A stretch of DNA of 64,000 bases from Mycobacterium colombiense CECT 3035 (GCF_002105755.1 NZ_CP020821.1:2542001-2606000); one strand, 5' to 3'; positions 29,316-38,561 are shown, counted from the first letter of the stretch. Translations and numbers: made by a program. Notes: generated from the letters alone by a model not told the origin.

Positions 29316-30275
29316 CTACATCGCGAACACGCGCCGCACCGCCTGCGCGTGCAGCGCCCGATTCTCCTGGGAAACAATCCAATCGGGGACCATCGAGTCG
29401 AAGCCGTTGAAGGTCGCGGCGATCACGTGCAATTCGGTATGGACGTACGCGTGCAACAGCCGGTTGGCGTAGTCGATGGCCTCGTCCCGGCACGGATCGA
29501 TCTCGGAGCAGCTGACGAACGTGGGCGGCAGGCCCTCGAGATTGGCCCGGTGCGCGGGGACGTGCTGGCCGTTGGCGCGGGCGTCGCCGAGATAGTGGTT
29601 CCACGCCCGGCTCACGGCCGGACCGTTGAGGCCAGGGGTGCGCTGGAATTCACGGCGCGACGGCGTGGCATCGGAATCGAGCATCGGCTGGTGCAGAATC
29701 TGCATCAGGATTGCCGGACCTTCCTGGTCGAACATGCGCTGGGTCAACGCCGCGACCAAGGCCGCGCCCGCATCGCGGCCCATCACCGCGATGCGGCTCG
29801 CGTCGGCGTCCAGTTCGGCGCTGTTCTCGACGGCGTAACGGAAGGCCGCCTCGACGTCGTCGAGCGCCGCCGGGCACGGATTTTCGGGGGCCAGACGGTA
29901 ATCGACCGAAACCACCAGACAGCCGCCGTCACGGGCCAGCTCCACGCAGTGCGCGTGGTCTGTCTCCAGGTTCCCGGTGACGAACCCGCCGCCATGCGCG
30001 TAGACCACCAGAGGTGCGCGGGATTCGGTGCGGCCACGGTACAAACGCAGGCCGAGCTGCTGACCGTCCGGACCGGCGATGGAACGTGAATCGATGGCGA
30101 CGCCAGTGGTATCGGCCGCAGCGGCGCGCTGCGCGGCCAGCAGGTTCGCGTGTTCCCGCTCGGCCGGCAGTGTCTCGGCGCGGAATTCGAAGGCGCCCAA
30201 CTCCACGGCGGCATCGCGCAGCACCGGATCAATGCGGCTGAGGCCGTGCGGCCGGGCCAGGTTCGTCTGTGTCAT
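29316..30275 (-). CDS. Alpha/beta-hydrolase of the HSL/LipN type lacking Ser and His catalytic residues
   Basis: A 319-residue protein with the hormone-sensitive-lipase layout: the oxyanion loop HGGGFVTGNLETDH, then the nucleophile elbow IAVMGRDAGAALV, and the acid motif SEIDPCRDEAI. The usual elbow is GDSAG; here it is GRDAG, with Asp where the nucleophile Ser should be. The usual C-terminal HGF is NGF (FNGFDSMVPD), so the catalytic His is Asn. Asp of the triad is present. A hydrolase by this mechanism is unlikely; it may bind acyl ligands or be a structural protein. The codons read cleanly, so these are not frameshift artefacts. It follows an ACAD pair on the same strand. Confidence 0.85.
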   Translation of the reverse strand: MTQTNLARPHGLSRIDPVLRDAAVELGAFEFRAETLPAEREHANLLAAQRAAAADTTGVAIDSRSIAGPDGQQLGLRLYRGRTESRAPLVVYAHGGGFVTGNLETDHAHCVELARDGGCLVVSVDYRLAPENPCPAALDDVEAAFRYAVENSAELDADASRIAVMGRDAGAALVAALTQRMFDQEGPAILMQILHQPMLDSDATPSRREFQRTPGLNGPAVSRAWNHYLGDARANGQHVPAHRANLEGLPPTFVSCSEIDPCRDEAIDYANRLLHAYVHTELHVIAATFNGFDSMVPDWIVSQENRALHAQAVRRVFAM

Positions 30276-30506
30276 GTCAACTCATTTTCGGGCTCGTCGT
30301 GCGGGCTCATCGGCGGTCTCGGAAGGTCAGCCTTACCGAGCACCACCTTCAACGTAGACCTGCGCTTTTGCCCGGCGACACACCAGGTGCTCGGCGCCGC
30401 GAACCGGACCGGCGCGACAGAAATGCGGTCCTACCCAGCGGCCCTAACGGCGCGTTGCGGATCGGTCGCCGGCCACCCCGGCGAGCACACGCCATTGGGC
30501 TTCGTT

Positions 30507-30526
30507 GCTATTTATACTATGATAGC
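30507..30526. promoter_or_regulatory. CTATNWTAG operator in the gap before a P450 operon
   Basis: GCTAT-N10-ATAGC (30507-30526) contains ACTATGATAGC, an 11-base match to the site at 44226-44236. The 348-bp gap 30276-30623 otherwise shows no convincing gene; a plus-strand frame through it lacks family features. The AT-rich patch 30503-30535 is the obvious promoter or operator for the P450 at 30624. Confidence 0.55.
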
Positions 30527-30623
30527 TATTTTCCGCTCGGTACACCCGCCGGCGTGGATTTCGCGGGCACTCGTCATCCGGTCCGCGTGAACCGCCTTAT
30601 CCGTTGTTTCAGGAGGAGCGCTG

Positions 30624-31856
30624 ATGACGCTCAGCACCGGCCCGAAAGGTCAGCCCGTGGCACCCGCACTGGATTTCACGGGTGAAACCAGCCCCTACCC
30701 GTTTTTTCAACACATGCGTCAGACTGACCCGGTGTGGCACGGTTCCCTCAACGACAACACCCAGTTGCCGGAAGAGCTGCGACCCAGTGACGAGTGGGTC
30801 CTGTTCGATTACGACGGTGTCTCCCAAGCCTTTCGCGACGACCGGATCTTCACGTCGGCCGCCTACGACAAGACGATCGGGTTGGTGATGGGGCACACCA
30901 TCCTGGCGATGGGCGGCCGGGAACACCACGATCACCGCAACCTGGTGGCCAAGGCATTCCGCGCGACCGCGCTGGAACGCTGGGAACCGTCGGTCATCGG
31001 ACCGGTCTGCGATCGACTGGTCGACGAGATCAAGAACGACGGTCAAGCCGATCTGGTGAAGGCGGTGACCTTCGAGTTCCCCACGCGGATCATCTCGACG
31101 CTGCTCGGTCTGCCCGCCGAGGATTTGGACCTCTTCCGGCGTTTGTCCCTCGATCTGATCTCGATCCCGACCGATATCGAGGCGGGCTTGAACGCCGCCG
31201 CGGAGCTCTACGATTACTTCCTCAAACAGGTCGAGCAACGCAGGCGCAAGCTCACCGATGACATCATCGGCGACCTGGTCGCCGCCGAGATCGACGGTGA
31301 GAAACTCACCGACGAGGCCATCATCGCGTTCCTGCGGCTGCTGCTCCCGGCGGGCCTGGAAACCACCTATCGCTCGTCGGGCAATCTGCTGTATCTGCTG
31401 CTGACCCACCCCGAACAGCTCGCGATGGTCAACCGGGACCGGTCGCTGATACCGATGGCGATCGAGGAGGGCCTGCGGTTCGAAACGCCGCTGACCATGG
31501 TCATGCGCACCACGACCGAAGAGGTCGAAATCGGCGGCAAGACAATCCCGGCCGACGCCCAGATCGACATGTGCATGGGCTCGGCCAACCGCGACGAGAC
31601 TCGCTGGACCGATCCCGACACGTTCGACATCCGCCGCCCGCGGCAAGCCCACATCGCCTTCGCCGGCGGTATCCACATGTGCCTCGGCATGCACCTGGCC
31701 CGGCTGGAAACCCGGGTCATGCTGAACAGTCTGTTGGACCGGGTCGAGAACCTGGCGTTCGCGCCCGACGACGGAACCGGCGAGGAATCCAAGATCGTCG
31801 GGCTCACCTTCCGGTCGCCGAACAAGCTTCCGGTGACGTTCGCCCCCGCCGCATGA
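30624..31856 (+). CDS. Cytochrome P450
   Basis: A 410-residue P450 with strong GGAGG upstream. Motifs: I-helix LLLPAGLETTYRSSGNLL (Glu in place of the usual Asp), ExxR within IEEGLRFETPL, and the haem loop FAGGIHMCLGMHLARLE. It is a close paralogue of the P450 at 48590-49798; the two share the I-helix block and YDKTIGL at the same positions. Its stop overlaps the start of an NDMA-type alcohol dehydrogenase (ATGA), so a hydroxylation followed by alcohol oxidation is the likely two-step job. The redox partner is not adjacent. Confidence 0.92.
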   Translation: MTLSTGPKGQPVAPALDFTGETSPYPFFQHMRQTDPVWHGSLNDNTQLPEELRPSDEWVLFDYDGVSQAFRDDRIFTSAAYDKTIGLVMGHTILAMGGREHHDHRNLVAKAFRATALERWEPSVIGPVCDRLVDEIKNDGQADLVKAVTFEFPTRIISTLLGLPAEDLDLFRRLSLDLISIPTDIEAGLNAAAELYDYFLKQVEQRRRKLTDDIIGDLVAAEIDGEKLTDEAIIAFLRLLLPAGLETTYRSSGNLLYLLLTHPEQLAMVNRDRSLIPMAIEEGLRFETPLTMVMRTTTEEVEIGGKTIPADAQIDMCMGSANRDETRWTDPDTFDIRRPRQAHIAFAGGIHMCLGMHLARLETRVMLNSLLDRVENLAFAPDDGTGEESKIVGLTFRSPNKLPVTFAPAA

Positions 31857-33010
31857 GAAGCCGCGCGGCGATCCTGCACGACGTCGGCGGGCCGTGGTCC
31901 GTCGAGGAATTCGAGCTCGATCCCCCCAGGGCCGGCGAGGTCCTGGTGCAGATGGCGGCGGCCGGTTTGTGCCACTCGGACGACCACATCCTCAAAGGCG
32001 ACATGTCGGCGCCCAACGAGGTGATGCGATCGATGGGGCTGCCGACCATGTTCCCGACGATCGGCGGCCACGAGGGCTCCGGCATCGTGCGCGAGGTCGG
32101 CCCGGGTGTCACCGACTTCGAGCCGGGTGACCACGTGGTGATGTCGTTCGTGGCCGTGTGCGGCCAATGCCGTTGGTGCGCCAGCGGAATCGAGTACCTG
32201 TGCGACGTCGGCATCGGCACGATGATCCCGGGGATGCCGACGGACGGCACGTTCCGCCACCACACCGCCGACGGCCGCAGCCTTGGCCATATCGCCAAGA
32301 TCGGGGCATTCGCCGAACACACCGTGGTATCGACGAATTCACTGGTGAAGATCGAGCAACATCTGCCGCTGACATCGAGCGCCCTGCTGTCCTGCGCCAT
32401 CCCGACCGGCTACGGCTCCGTTGCCAACCGGTCCAACATGCGCGCCGGCGACACGGTCGTGGTGATCGGCGTCGGCGGGATCGGCACCGGCGCGATCCAG
32501 GGGGCCCGCATCAACGGCGCCGCGCAGATCGTCGCGGTGGATCCGGTTGACTTCAAACAGAAATCGGCGCTGCAGTTCGGCGCGACACATAGCGCGGCGA
32601 CCATCGACGAGGCGCTGGACCTGGTGCGCGGCCTCACCTACGGGGTGATGGCCGACGCGGTCGTGGTCTCGCCCTCGTTGATCACCCCGGAGGACGTCCG
32701 CGACGCCGTGAAGCTCACCCGCAAGGGCGGCACCTGCGTGCTCACCGGCATGACGTCGCAGTTGACCCGGTCGGTCAAGATCGACCTGCAGGACTTCATC
32801 CTGATGAACAAGACGTTGGCGGGCACCATATTCGGCTCCTGCAACCCGAAGGCGGACATCTCCCGGCTGGCCAGGCTGTATGAGACGGGCCAGCTTCAGC
32901 TCGACGAGATGATCACCAAGCGCTATCGCCTCGACGAGGTCAACGACGCCTACGACGACCTACTCAACGGCAAAATCGTCCGGGGCATCATCGATTTCGG
33001 GATCGGCTGA
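31853..33010 (+). CDS. Zinc-dependent, NDMA-type alcohol dehydrogenase
   Basis: A 385-residue medium-chain dehydrogenase from ATG 31853. Catalytic zinc ligands are in AGLCHSDDH and IGGHEGSG; structural zinc is held by the four-Cys lobe CGQCRWCASGIEYLC; NAD binds at VVVIGVGGIGTGAIQGAR. The overall style matches the TIGR03989 group (Rxyl_3153/NDMA-dependent enzymes). Many such enzymes use a mycofactocin-linked electron acceptor and keep NADH bound, but this gene alone does not prove it. It overlaps the P450 by 4 bp and should oxidise the alcohol that P450 produces. Confidence 0.9.
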   Translation: MRSRAAILHDVGGPWSVEEFELDPPRAGEVLVQMAAAGLCHSDDHILKGDMSAPNEVMRSMGLPTMFPTIGGHEGSGIVREVGPGVTDFEPGDHVVMSFVAVCGQCRWCASGIEYLCDVGIGTMIPGMPTDGTFRHHTADGRSLGHIAKIGAFAEHTVVSTNSLVKIEQHLPLTSSALLSCAIPTGYGSVANRSNMRAGDTVVVIGVGGIGTGAIQGARINGAAQIVAVDPVDFKQKSALQFGATHSAATIDEALDLVRGLTYGVMADAVVVSPSLITPEDVRDAVKLTRKGGTCVLTGMTSQLTRSVKIDLQDFILMNKTLAGTIFGSCNPKADISRLARLYETGQLQLDEMITKRYRLDEVNDAYDDLLNGKIVRGIIDFGIG

Positions 33011-33018
33011 AAGCCCAC

Positions 33019-34923
33019 CTACATCTTGATCGCGGGGATCAGCCTGCCCAGATTCCACAGCCGGTCTCTTCGCGCCGACAGGCACGAGATCGCCAGCGCG
33101 ACGGCCGTGATCCCCACCAGCACGACGATCGCCTGCCACAGCCGGGCATCGATGCCGCCGAGTATCAGCTGCCGAAGCCCGTTGACGCCATAGGTCATCG
33201 GGTCGAAGCGGTGCAGAACCTGGAATGGCCGCGTCGTGGTTTCCACCGGATACATGCCGCCCGCACTGACGAGCTGCAACATGAGCAGGGCCATGATCAG
33301 CACCCGGCCCACCGCAGGGCCTACGAGCGCATTGATCGCCTGCGTCCCGGCGACGAACGCGCCGGAAATCAGCATCATGAACCCCAGCATCGCCGCCGGG
33401 TGCACGGCGTGCATGCCGAGCGCGAACCGGACCACGCAGTACAGGATGAGGGCCTGGAATACCGCGATCGCGGCGGCGGGCAGGTAGCTGGCGAGCACCA
33501 CGCGGATCGCGAGCACCTCCGCGGCGATCGCGCGAGTCTGCAAGGGCCGCAGCACCATCCACAGCACCAGGGCGCCGAAGAACAAGGCGAGTGTGAGGAA
33601 GAACGGCGCCATCCCGGTGCCGAAGTTGGGCGCGGCGTTTTCGTGTGAAGCCTCGAGTTGCACCGGACCACCGATGGTGTCGGCGACCGCCTCCTTTTGC
33701 TGGGTCGTCCAGTTGGGCACCTGCTTGGCTCCGTCGGCGAGTTTCGTGGCCAGCTCGGCGGATCCCGTCTTGAGCTGTCGTGCGCCATCGTCAAGTTTGG
33801 CGATGCCGCCGGCCAATTCGGCATTGCCCGTGGCGACTTGCTGGGCCCCGTCGCGCAATTGGGTGAGCTTGTTCGTCAGGTCCTGCCCCTTGCTGCCGAC
33901 CTGGTCGAGCGCCGACCCGAGCGGGCTACCCGGGTTACGCAAGCCCGATGTCATGGCGATCGCGGCGTTCTGCGCATCGGTGAGCTGCTGGCGGATCTGG
34001 GGCGTGTACTGGTGGCCCCGGAGCTGATCTTGGATGCCGCGCAGATTGTTCGCCAGCGGATCCTGTCGCGCGGCAAGCTGATCGATCACCGACGAAAGCG
34101 AGTTTGCGGCGGCATCCTGCGCCGCGGCGATGGCACCGATCTGGTCGTTGACCTGTGCAAGCGCGGTCGCGCCCTGCTGCAGTTGCTGCGTGGTGCCGCC
34201 GATTTGCGACACCGCCTTGGTCACCGCGAGCAGCGGGTCGGTGGCCTGGTTGATTCCGTCTGACAGTTGCTTGGCACCAGCGGCAAGCGTCGCCGACCCG
34301 GACCGCGCGGTGTCCAGGCCCGCCACCAGCTGACCCGCGCCGTCGTCGAGCTGAGCCGCACCGTCTGCGGCCTGCTTGATGCCCGATCCCGACGAAACCA
34401 CCACGGACAGCATCTGATTGACGGCCTGGCCCGAGATCCGGCTGGAGACGGCGTTGAGGACCTGGCCGATGGCGGTACGACCGATACTGGTGGAGATGTA
34501 GTTGTTGGCGTCGTTGTAGACGGCGATCAGGTTGGCCTTCTTGGGTTGCCCGGTCACCGGCGAAGCGATCGCCGCGCTGAAGTCCGGCGGCAACTCCACC
34601 ATGAAGTAGTACTTGCCGTGGTCGACCCCGTTGCGTGCCTCCGCTAGATCCACGACGTGCCAGTCCAGGCCGCCGTCCGCGGTCAGGCTCTTGGCGATCT
34701 CCGCGCCGGCGTTGAACTGCTGCCCGGACACGACGGCGCCGCGATCGGAGTTGACCAGTGCCACCGGCATCTTGTTGGTGTGGCCGAAGGGATCCCAAAA
34801 CGCCCACAGGTACAGCGCCCCGTACACCAGGGGCAGCAGCATCAGCACGACGATGGCCACGCGCGTCAATCGGCTGCGGCCGAAACGTTTGATCTCCGAG
34901 CCAAAGGCGAGTCCAGCCAGCAT
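33019..34923 (-). CDS. YhgE/Pip-type membrane protein
   Basis: A 634-residue protein with one N-terminal membrane helix (about 22-42), a large extracytoplasmic region, and a C-terminal group of five to six helices (about 445-615: FFLTLALFFGALVLWMVL, AAAIAVFQALILYCVVRF, MLGFMMLISGAFVAGTQAI, VLIMALLMLQLVSAGGMY, ALAISC). The middle contains repeated QLxDGAxxLxxG segments (ADGAAQLDDGAGQLVAG, LSDGINQATD, KLDDGARQLKTG), a family hallmark related to MmpL and phage-infection proteins and likely helical coiled coil. With the adjacent ABC-like gene it resembles an ABC-2 type exporter. Cargo unknown. Confidence 0.88.
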   Translation of the reverse strand: MLAGLAFGSEIKRFGRSRLTRVAIVVLMLLPLVYGALYLWAFWDPFGHTNKMPVALVNSDRGAVVSGQQFNAGAEIAKSLTADGGLDWHVVDLAEARNGVDHGKYYFMVELPPDFSAAIASPVTGQPKKANLIAVYNDANNYISTSIGRTAIGQVLNAVSSRISGQAVNQMLSVVVSSGSGIKQAADGAAQLDDGAGQLVAGLDTARSGSATLAAGAKQLSDGINQATDPLLAVTKAVSQIGGTTQQLQQGATALAQVNDQIGAIAAAQDAAANSLSSVIDQLAARQDPLANNLRGIQDQLRGHQYTPQIRQQLTDAQNAAIAMTSGLRNPGSPLGSALDQVGSKGQDLTNKLTQLRDGAQQVATGNAELAGGIAKLDDGARQLKTGSAELATKLADGAKQVPNWTTQQKEAVADTIGGPVQLEASHENAAPNFGTGMAPFFLTLALFFGALVLWMVLRPLQTRAIAAEVLAIRVVLASYLPAAAIAVFQALILYCVVRFALGMHAVHPAAMLGFMMLISGAFVAGTQAINALVGPAVGRVLIMALLMLQLVSAGGMYPVETTTRPFQVLHRFDPMTYGVNGLRQLILGGIDARLWQAIVVLVGITAVALAISCLSARRDRLWNLGRLIPAIKM

Positions 34924-34926
34924 CTT

Positions 34927-35604
34927 TCAGCCCTCTCCGGTCAGGATGCGGTGATCGTGTAGTTCGTGTTCGGGTGCGTCGGTGCCGAGCGGATTGGTCA
35001 CCCCGACGACGACGGTGCGCTGTTTCGCGATCACGCCGAGCCGGTCGGCCGCGATAGCCCGCCGGGAATTGTCGCGGACCTGTTCGAGGTCGCCGACCAC
35101 CAGGATCGGACGGTCCGACAGCAACGCCAGCGTGATGCGCAGCAAAAACAGTTCCAGGTCCGACAATTCGACGATGTAGGTGTCGTGCGACGGCGGGTTC
35201 ATCTCGCCGAAGACCTCGTTCAGCTCGGCCGGACCCGATTGAATCGGCACCGATGAATACCACGGCGCCAGCCACCGGCGTTGCTCGGCCAGCACGGTCT
35301 CCACGGTCACCGACTCCTCCAGCTCGTCGATGTCGTCGAAGGCCGCGATCGCGCACTGCCGGCGGATCGCACGCGGCGTCGTTTCGCGGAGCACGCTCAG
35401 CGAGCCGTGGCTCGGCTTGAATCGTCCCGCGAGCGTCAGCAACAGCGTGGTCTGCCCCGGACCCCCGGGCATCTGGATCGCGTGAAACCCGGGCGTCAGG
35501 GCCAGGTCGACGCCCGAGAAGAGCGGCCCGTGCTCACCGTCGACCCCCAATCCGGTGGCGGTGATCACCGGTGTGACGTCGTCCGGTTCGTCTGTGGCAT
35601 CCAT
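34927..35604 (-). CDS. Degenerate ABC transporter ATPase-like protein
   Basis: A 225-residue ABC nucleotide-binding-like protein from ATG 35604 (an in-frame start at 35631 adds 9 residues). The Walker A position is PGGPGQTTLLLTLAG with Gln in place of the invariant Lys; Walker B reads PILVVGDLEQV without the standard catalytic Glu; the signature loop is VELSDLELFLLRI rather than LSGGQ. The fold is still readable (VITATGLGVDGEHGPLFSGVDL at the start). ATP hydrolysis by the canonical mechanism is doubtful. It overlaps no gene but lies 3 bp before the YhgE/Pip gene, the natural partner. Confidence 0.75.
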   Translation of the reverse strand: MDATDEPDDVTPVITATGLGVDGEHGPLFSGVDLALTPGFHAIQMPGGPGQTTLLLTLAGRFKPSHGSLSVLRETTPRAIRRQCAIAAFDDIDELEESVTVETVLAEQRRWLAPWYSSVPIQSGPAELNEVFGEMNPPSHDTYIVELSDLELFLLRITLALLSDRPILVVGDLEQVRDNSRRAIAADRLGVIAKQRTVVVGVTNPLGTDAPEHELHDHRILTGEG

Positions 35605-35627
35605 GGTGTGGCTTTCCCTATTCGCCT

Positions 35628-36233
35628 TCAAACCGGAATCGATTCCAGCAGTGCGGTGATCAGTTGCGCGAGCAGGTCGGGGTTGATGGTTCCGGGACGC
35701 AGCACCTCTTCCATCGCGACGCCCAGGTTGAGGGTGACGACGAGCTGGGCGACGTCGGTCAGCCGCCGGTCGCCCGGCACGGTGTCGGTCGATTCGACGA
35801 TGTCCAGCGCCTGGTCGGCCGCGGCGCGGCGGCGCTCGATCAGGCGTTCCCGCAGCTGTGGATCGCGCTGGGCGCGCAGCCAGTACTCCACGAGCAGCAC
35901 GTAGTAATCGGAATGATCGCGGACCGAGTCGAGCACCGACCGGCTCACCTCCCGCGCGGCCGCGGCGCTGTCGCCGTCGCTGCGGTCCAGCGCTATCGCG
36001 ATCTGCTCCCCGCGCAGCTCGAACTCGCGGTCGAGCAGGGCCAGGAACAGTTCGTCCTTCGACTCGAAGTTGGAATAGACCGCGCCCTTGGTGAAGCCCG
36101 CGGCCTGACCGATCGCGTCGATGGTGGCACCGGCGAAACCCTCGGCCGCGAACACCTTCGACGCCGCATCCAGGATCCGGTCGCGAACCTCGCCCCGGGT
36201 GGGGCGGGTGCGAAGCGGTTTGACAGGCGACAT
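35628..36233 (-). CDS. TetR-family transcriptional regulator
   Basis: A 201-residue TetR regulator from ATG 36233. The helix-turn-helix reads DRILDAASKVFAAEGFAGATIDAIGQAAGFTKGAVYSNFESKDEL split as the family expects, and the C-terminal ligand domain is helical. It is first in the minus-strand run TetR/ABC-like/YhgE, so it probably represses this exporter. A cluster of CGAGTATCG repeats just upstream (36251-36280) is a ready operator. The inducer is unknown. Confidence 0.9.
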   Translation of the reverse strand: MSPVKPLRTRPTRGEVRDRILDAASKVFAAEGFAGATIDAIGQAAGFTKGAVYSNFESKDELFLALLDREFELRGEQIAIALDRSDGDSAAAAREVSRSVLDSVRDHSDYYVLLVEYWLRAQRDPQLRERLIERRRAAADQALDIVESTDTVPGDRRLTDVAQLVVTLNLGVAMEEVLRPGTINPDLLAQLITALLESIPV

Positions 36234-36250
36234 GTGCAGCAGCATACCCG

Positions 36251-36280
36251 CGAGTATCGGTTAGATACTAGCGAGTATCG
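36251..36280. promoter_or_regulatory. Repeat cluster, candidate TetR operator
   Basis: CGAGTATCG appears at 36251-36259 and 36272-36280 in direct orientation, and GATACT-AGCG-AGTATC (36264-36279) is a perfect inverted repeat between and within them. It sits between the TetR gene (start 36233) and the SDR gene (stop 36303), directly before the TetR start. Confidence 0.6.
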
Positions 36281-36302
36281 AAGATCACCCGGGCGGGAGC
36301 CG

Positions 36303-37127
36303 TCAGCCGAGCCTGGAGGCGGTGCGCTCCCACAGTTCGGCGGCCAATCGCGGGTTCTGGGCCAGGCGACTGGTTTTGGCGATCTTGCGCTTGGCGTAGT
36401 ACGCGCCGGGCGTCCACTCCACAACGGGTGTGCTCGACGCCAGCCGCACCAACTGGTCGGCGCCCTGGTCCGGGGTAGAGATGAACAGCACCGCCGGGGT
36501 GTACCGCTGCATGAAGACCAGAAATCGCGAACCCGACGCGACACCGATGTTGGAGTTGACGTTGCCGGGATGCACGGCCGCGACGGAGAGGCCGTCGGCA
36601 CGGTAGCGCCGGTGTAATTCCTTGGTGAACAACATGATTGACAGCTTCGAGAACGCGTAGGCGGCGGCGGGCCGGCGGATCGCGGTGTTCTCCAGGTCGT
36701 CGACGGTGGCCCGGAAGATCAGCTTGTGCGACGAGCTGGTGGTGTTGACGATCGTGGCGCCTGACTCCAGCAGGACATCCAGCAATCGGGTGGTCAACAG
36801 GAACGGTGCCAGGTAGTTGACCTGATAGGTGCGTTCGTAGCCGTCGGGGGTCAGCTCGATCTTGCTGGCCATCCTGCCCGCATTGTTGAGTAACACGTCG
36901 ATGCGCGGGTACTGCGAACGAATCTTGTCCGCCAGCGCCCGCACCTGGGACAGGTCGGCGTAATCGACGACGAAGTAGTCCGCGTCCAATTCGGCGGCCA
37001 CCGCGGCGGTCTTGGTGTGGGAGCGGCCCACCACGACGATCTGGTCGCCGGTGCGGCCGAGGCGACGCGCCGCAGCCGCGCCGATGCCGTCGCTGGCACC
37101 CGTGATGACGATCGTCCTGCGCGTCAT
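36303..37127 (-). CDS. Short-chain dehydrogenase/reductase (retinol-dehydrogenase-like)
   Basis: A 274-residue SDR. It has TGASDGIGAAAAR (cofactor), VLLNNAGRM, the catalytic Ser in NTTSSSHK, and YAFSKLS for the Tyr and Lys, then HPGNVNSNIG. The long C-terminal tail with YYAKRKIAKTSRLAQNP is common in retinol-dehydrogenase-type SDRs. It lies upstream of the TetR gene (70 bp gap) on the same strand and downstream of a P450, but no overlap shows a shared operon. The substrate is unknown. Confidence 0.88.
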   Translation of the reverse strand: MTRRTIVITGASDGIGAAAARRLGRTGDQIVVVGRSHTKTAAVAAELDADYFVVDYADLSQVRALADKIRSQYPRIDVLLNNAGRMASKIELTPDGYERTYQVNYLAPFLLTTRLLDVLLESGATIVNTTSSSHKLIFRATVDDLENTAIRRPAAAYAFSKLSIMLFTKELHRRYRADGLSVAAVHPGNVNSNIGVASGSRFLVFMQRYTPAVLFISTPDQGADQLVRLASSTPVVEWTPGAYYAKRKIAKTSRLAQNPRLAAELWERTASRLG

Positions 37128-37182
37128 TGCGAGACCTCCACGGGGAGTGTAGCGAGGGCCCCGCTCGATGAGGCGGCCGCAG

Positions 37183-38418
37183 TCAGGTCAGCGAGTACCG
37201 CACCGGCAGGTGCTTGAGGCCGCCCACGAACGTGGTGGCGACCAGCTCCGGATCACCGGTCAGCTCAATGGATTTCAGCCTGGGCAGCAGCTCGGAGAAG
37301 AAGCTGTTGACCTCCATGCGGGCCAGGGCGGCGCCCATGCAGAAGTGCACGCCGTAGCCGAAGGCCAGGTGCTTGTTGGGGTCGCGCCCGACATCGAATC
37401 GGAACGGGTCGGTGAACACGTCCTCGTCGCGATTGGCGGAGACGTAGGACAGCAGCACGGAATCGCCCGCGGCGATCGGCACTCCGCGTACGGTGGTGTC
37501 CGCGTTGGCGGTGCGCATGAATTCCTTGACCGGAGTGACCCAGCGGATCATCTCCTCGGTGGCCAACGGCATCAGGTCGAGATTGCCCCGCAGCCGCTCG
37601 AGCTGGTCCGGATTCTCGATGAGAGCTTGCAGCCCACCAGAAATGGTTGCGCTGGTGGTGTCATGACCGGCGGTGGCCACGATCAGGTAGTAGGACACGG
37701 TGTCGATGTCCGACAGCGGTTCGCCGTCGACGCGGGCGTTGGCGATCGCGGAGGCGAGATCCTCGGTCGGGTGCTCGCGGCGAGACGCCGTCACACCGTT
37801 GAAGTACTGGAACATGTCGAACAGTGCCGGCAACTGATCCTCGTTCGTGCTACCCCGTTTGAATTCGGAGTCGTCGCTGCCGAACAACTCCTGGGTCAGC
37901 TTGAGCATCCTCGGGAAATCGGCCTCGGGCAGTCCGAGCAGCGACATGATGACGTAGAGCGGATAATTGACCGCGACCTCCTGGACGAAGTCACATTCGG
38001 GCCCGGCCGCCATCATCTTGTCGACGTAGATCTTGGCCAGCTCGTCGACCCGGACCTTCAACGCCCGCATCGCCTTTGGACGAAACCAGTCTGAGCCGAT
38101 GGCGCGCACCACCCGGTGCTGTGGGTCGTCCAGATGGATCAGCGTGCGCACACCGGCGGCCGCCTGCATCTCGTCACCTTCGGCGGTCGTCAGCACGGGC
38201 CGGGGCCAGTTGGTGAAGAGCATGTTTTCGCGTTCGATATCCATGATGTCGACATGTCTGGTGATCGCCCAGAACGGCCGGTAGTTCGGGACCTCCACCC
38301 AGGACACCGGGGCATTGGCGCGCAGGTGCGTCAGCGCCGCATGCAGCCGCCGCTCGTCGGTGTACGCCAACGGGTCCGCCAAGAGCTTCGCGGCCTCGTC
38401 CATCGTCGTTGCGCTCAC
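37183..38418 (-). CDS. Cytochrome P450
   Basis: A 411-residue P450. Motifs: I-helix VATAGHDTTSATISGG, ExxR within EEMIRWVTPV, and the haem loop FGYGVHFCMGAALARME. The K-helix and meander residues (KEFMRTANADTTVRGVPIAAGD) are typical. It is not a near relative of the 30624/48590 pair. It is divergent from the carboxyltransferase, and a short palindrome (TTACAGTAA) lies in the 143-bp gap at 38488-38496. Substrate unknown; hydrophobic by context. Confidence 0.92.
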   Translation of the reverse strand: MSATTMDEAAKLLADPLAYTDERRLHAALTHLRANAPVSWVEVPNYRPFWAITRHVDIMDIERENMLFTNWPRPVLTTAEGDEMQAAAGVRTLIHLDDPQHRVVRAIGSDWFRPKAMRALKVRVDELAKIYVDKMMAAGPECDFVQEVAVNYPLYVIMSLLGLPEADFPRMLKLTQELFGSDDSEFKRGSTNEDQLPALFDMFQYFNGVTASRREHPTEDLASAIANARVDGEPLSDIDTVSYYLIVATAGHDTTSATISGGLQALIENPDQLERLRGNLDLMPLATEEMIRWVTPVKEFMRTANADTTVRGVPIAAGDSVLLSYVSANRDEDVFTDPFRFDVGRDPNKHLAFGYGVHFCMGAALARMEVNSFFSELLPRLKSIELTGDPELVATTFVGGLKHLPVRYSLT

Positions 38419-38487
38419 TGCTGAGACTCCTCGATTTGGGACGCCCCGCCGACCTCCAGGCAGGCGGCGTCGGACATGCGGGTAACT

Positions 38488-38496
38488 TTACAGTAA
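38488..38496. promoter_or_regulatory. TTACAGTAA site in the divergent P450/carboxyltransferase gap
   Basis: TTAC-A-GTAA is a half of the TACTGTAAT/ATTACAGTA family seen as a perfect 19-bp palindrome at 48517-48535 and elsewhere. It is in the gap between the starts at 38418 and 38562. Single short occurrence, so weak. Confidence 0.35.
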
Positions 38497-38561
38497 GCAA
38501 TCCAGTATGTGACCCTGCAAATCTGCTCGCGCGACGAATCCGTATGAGGTAGGACATAGGC

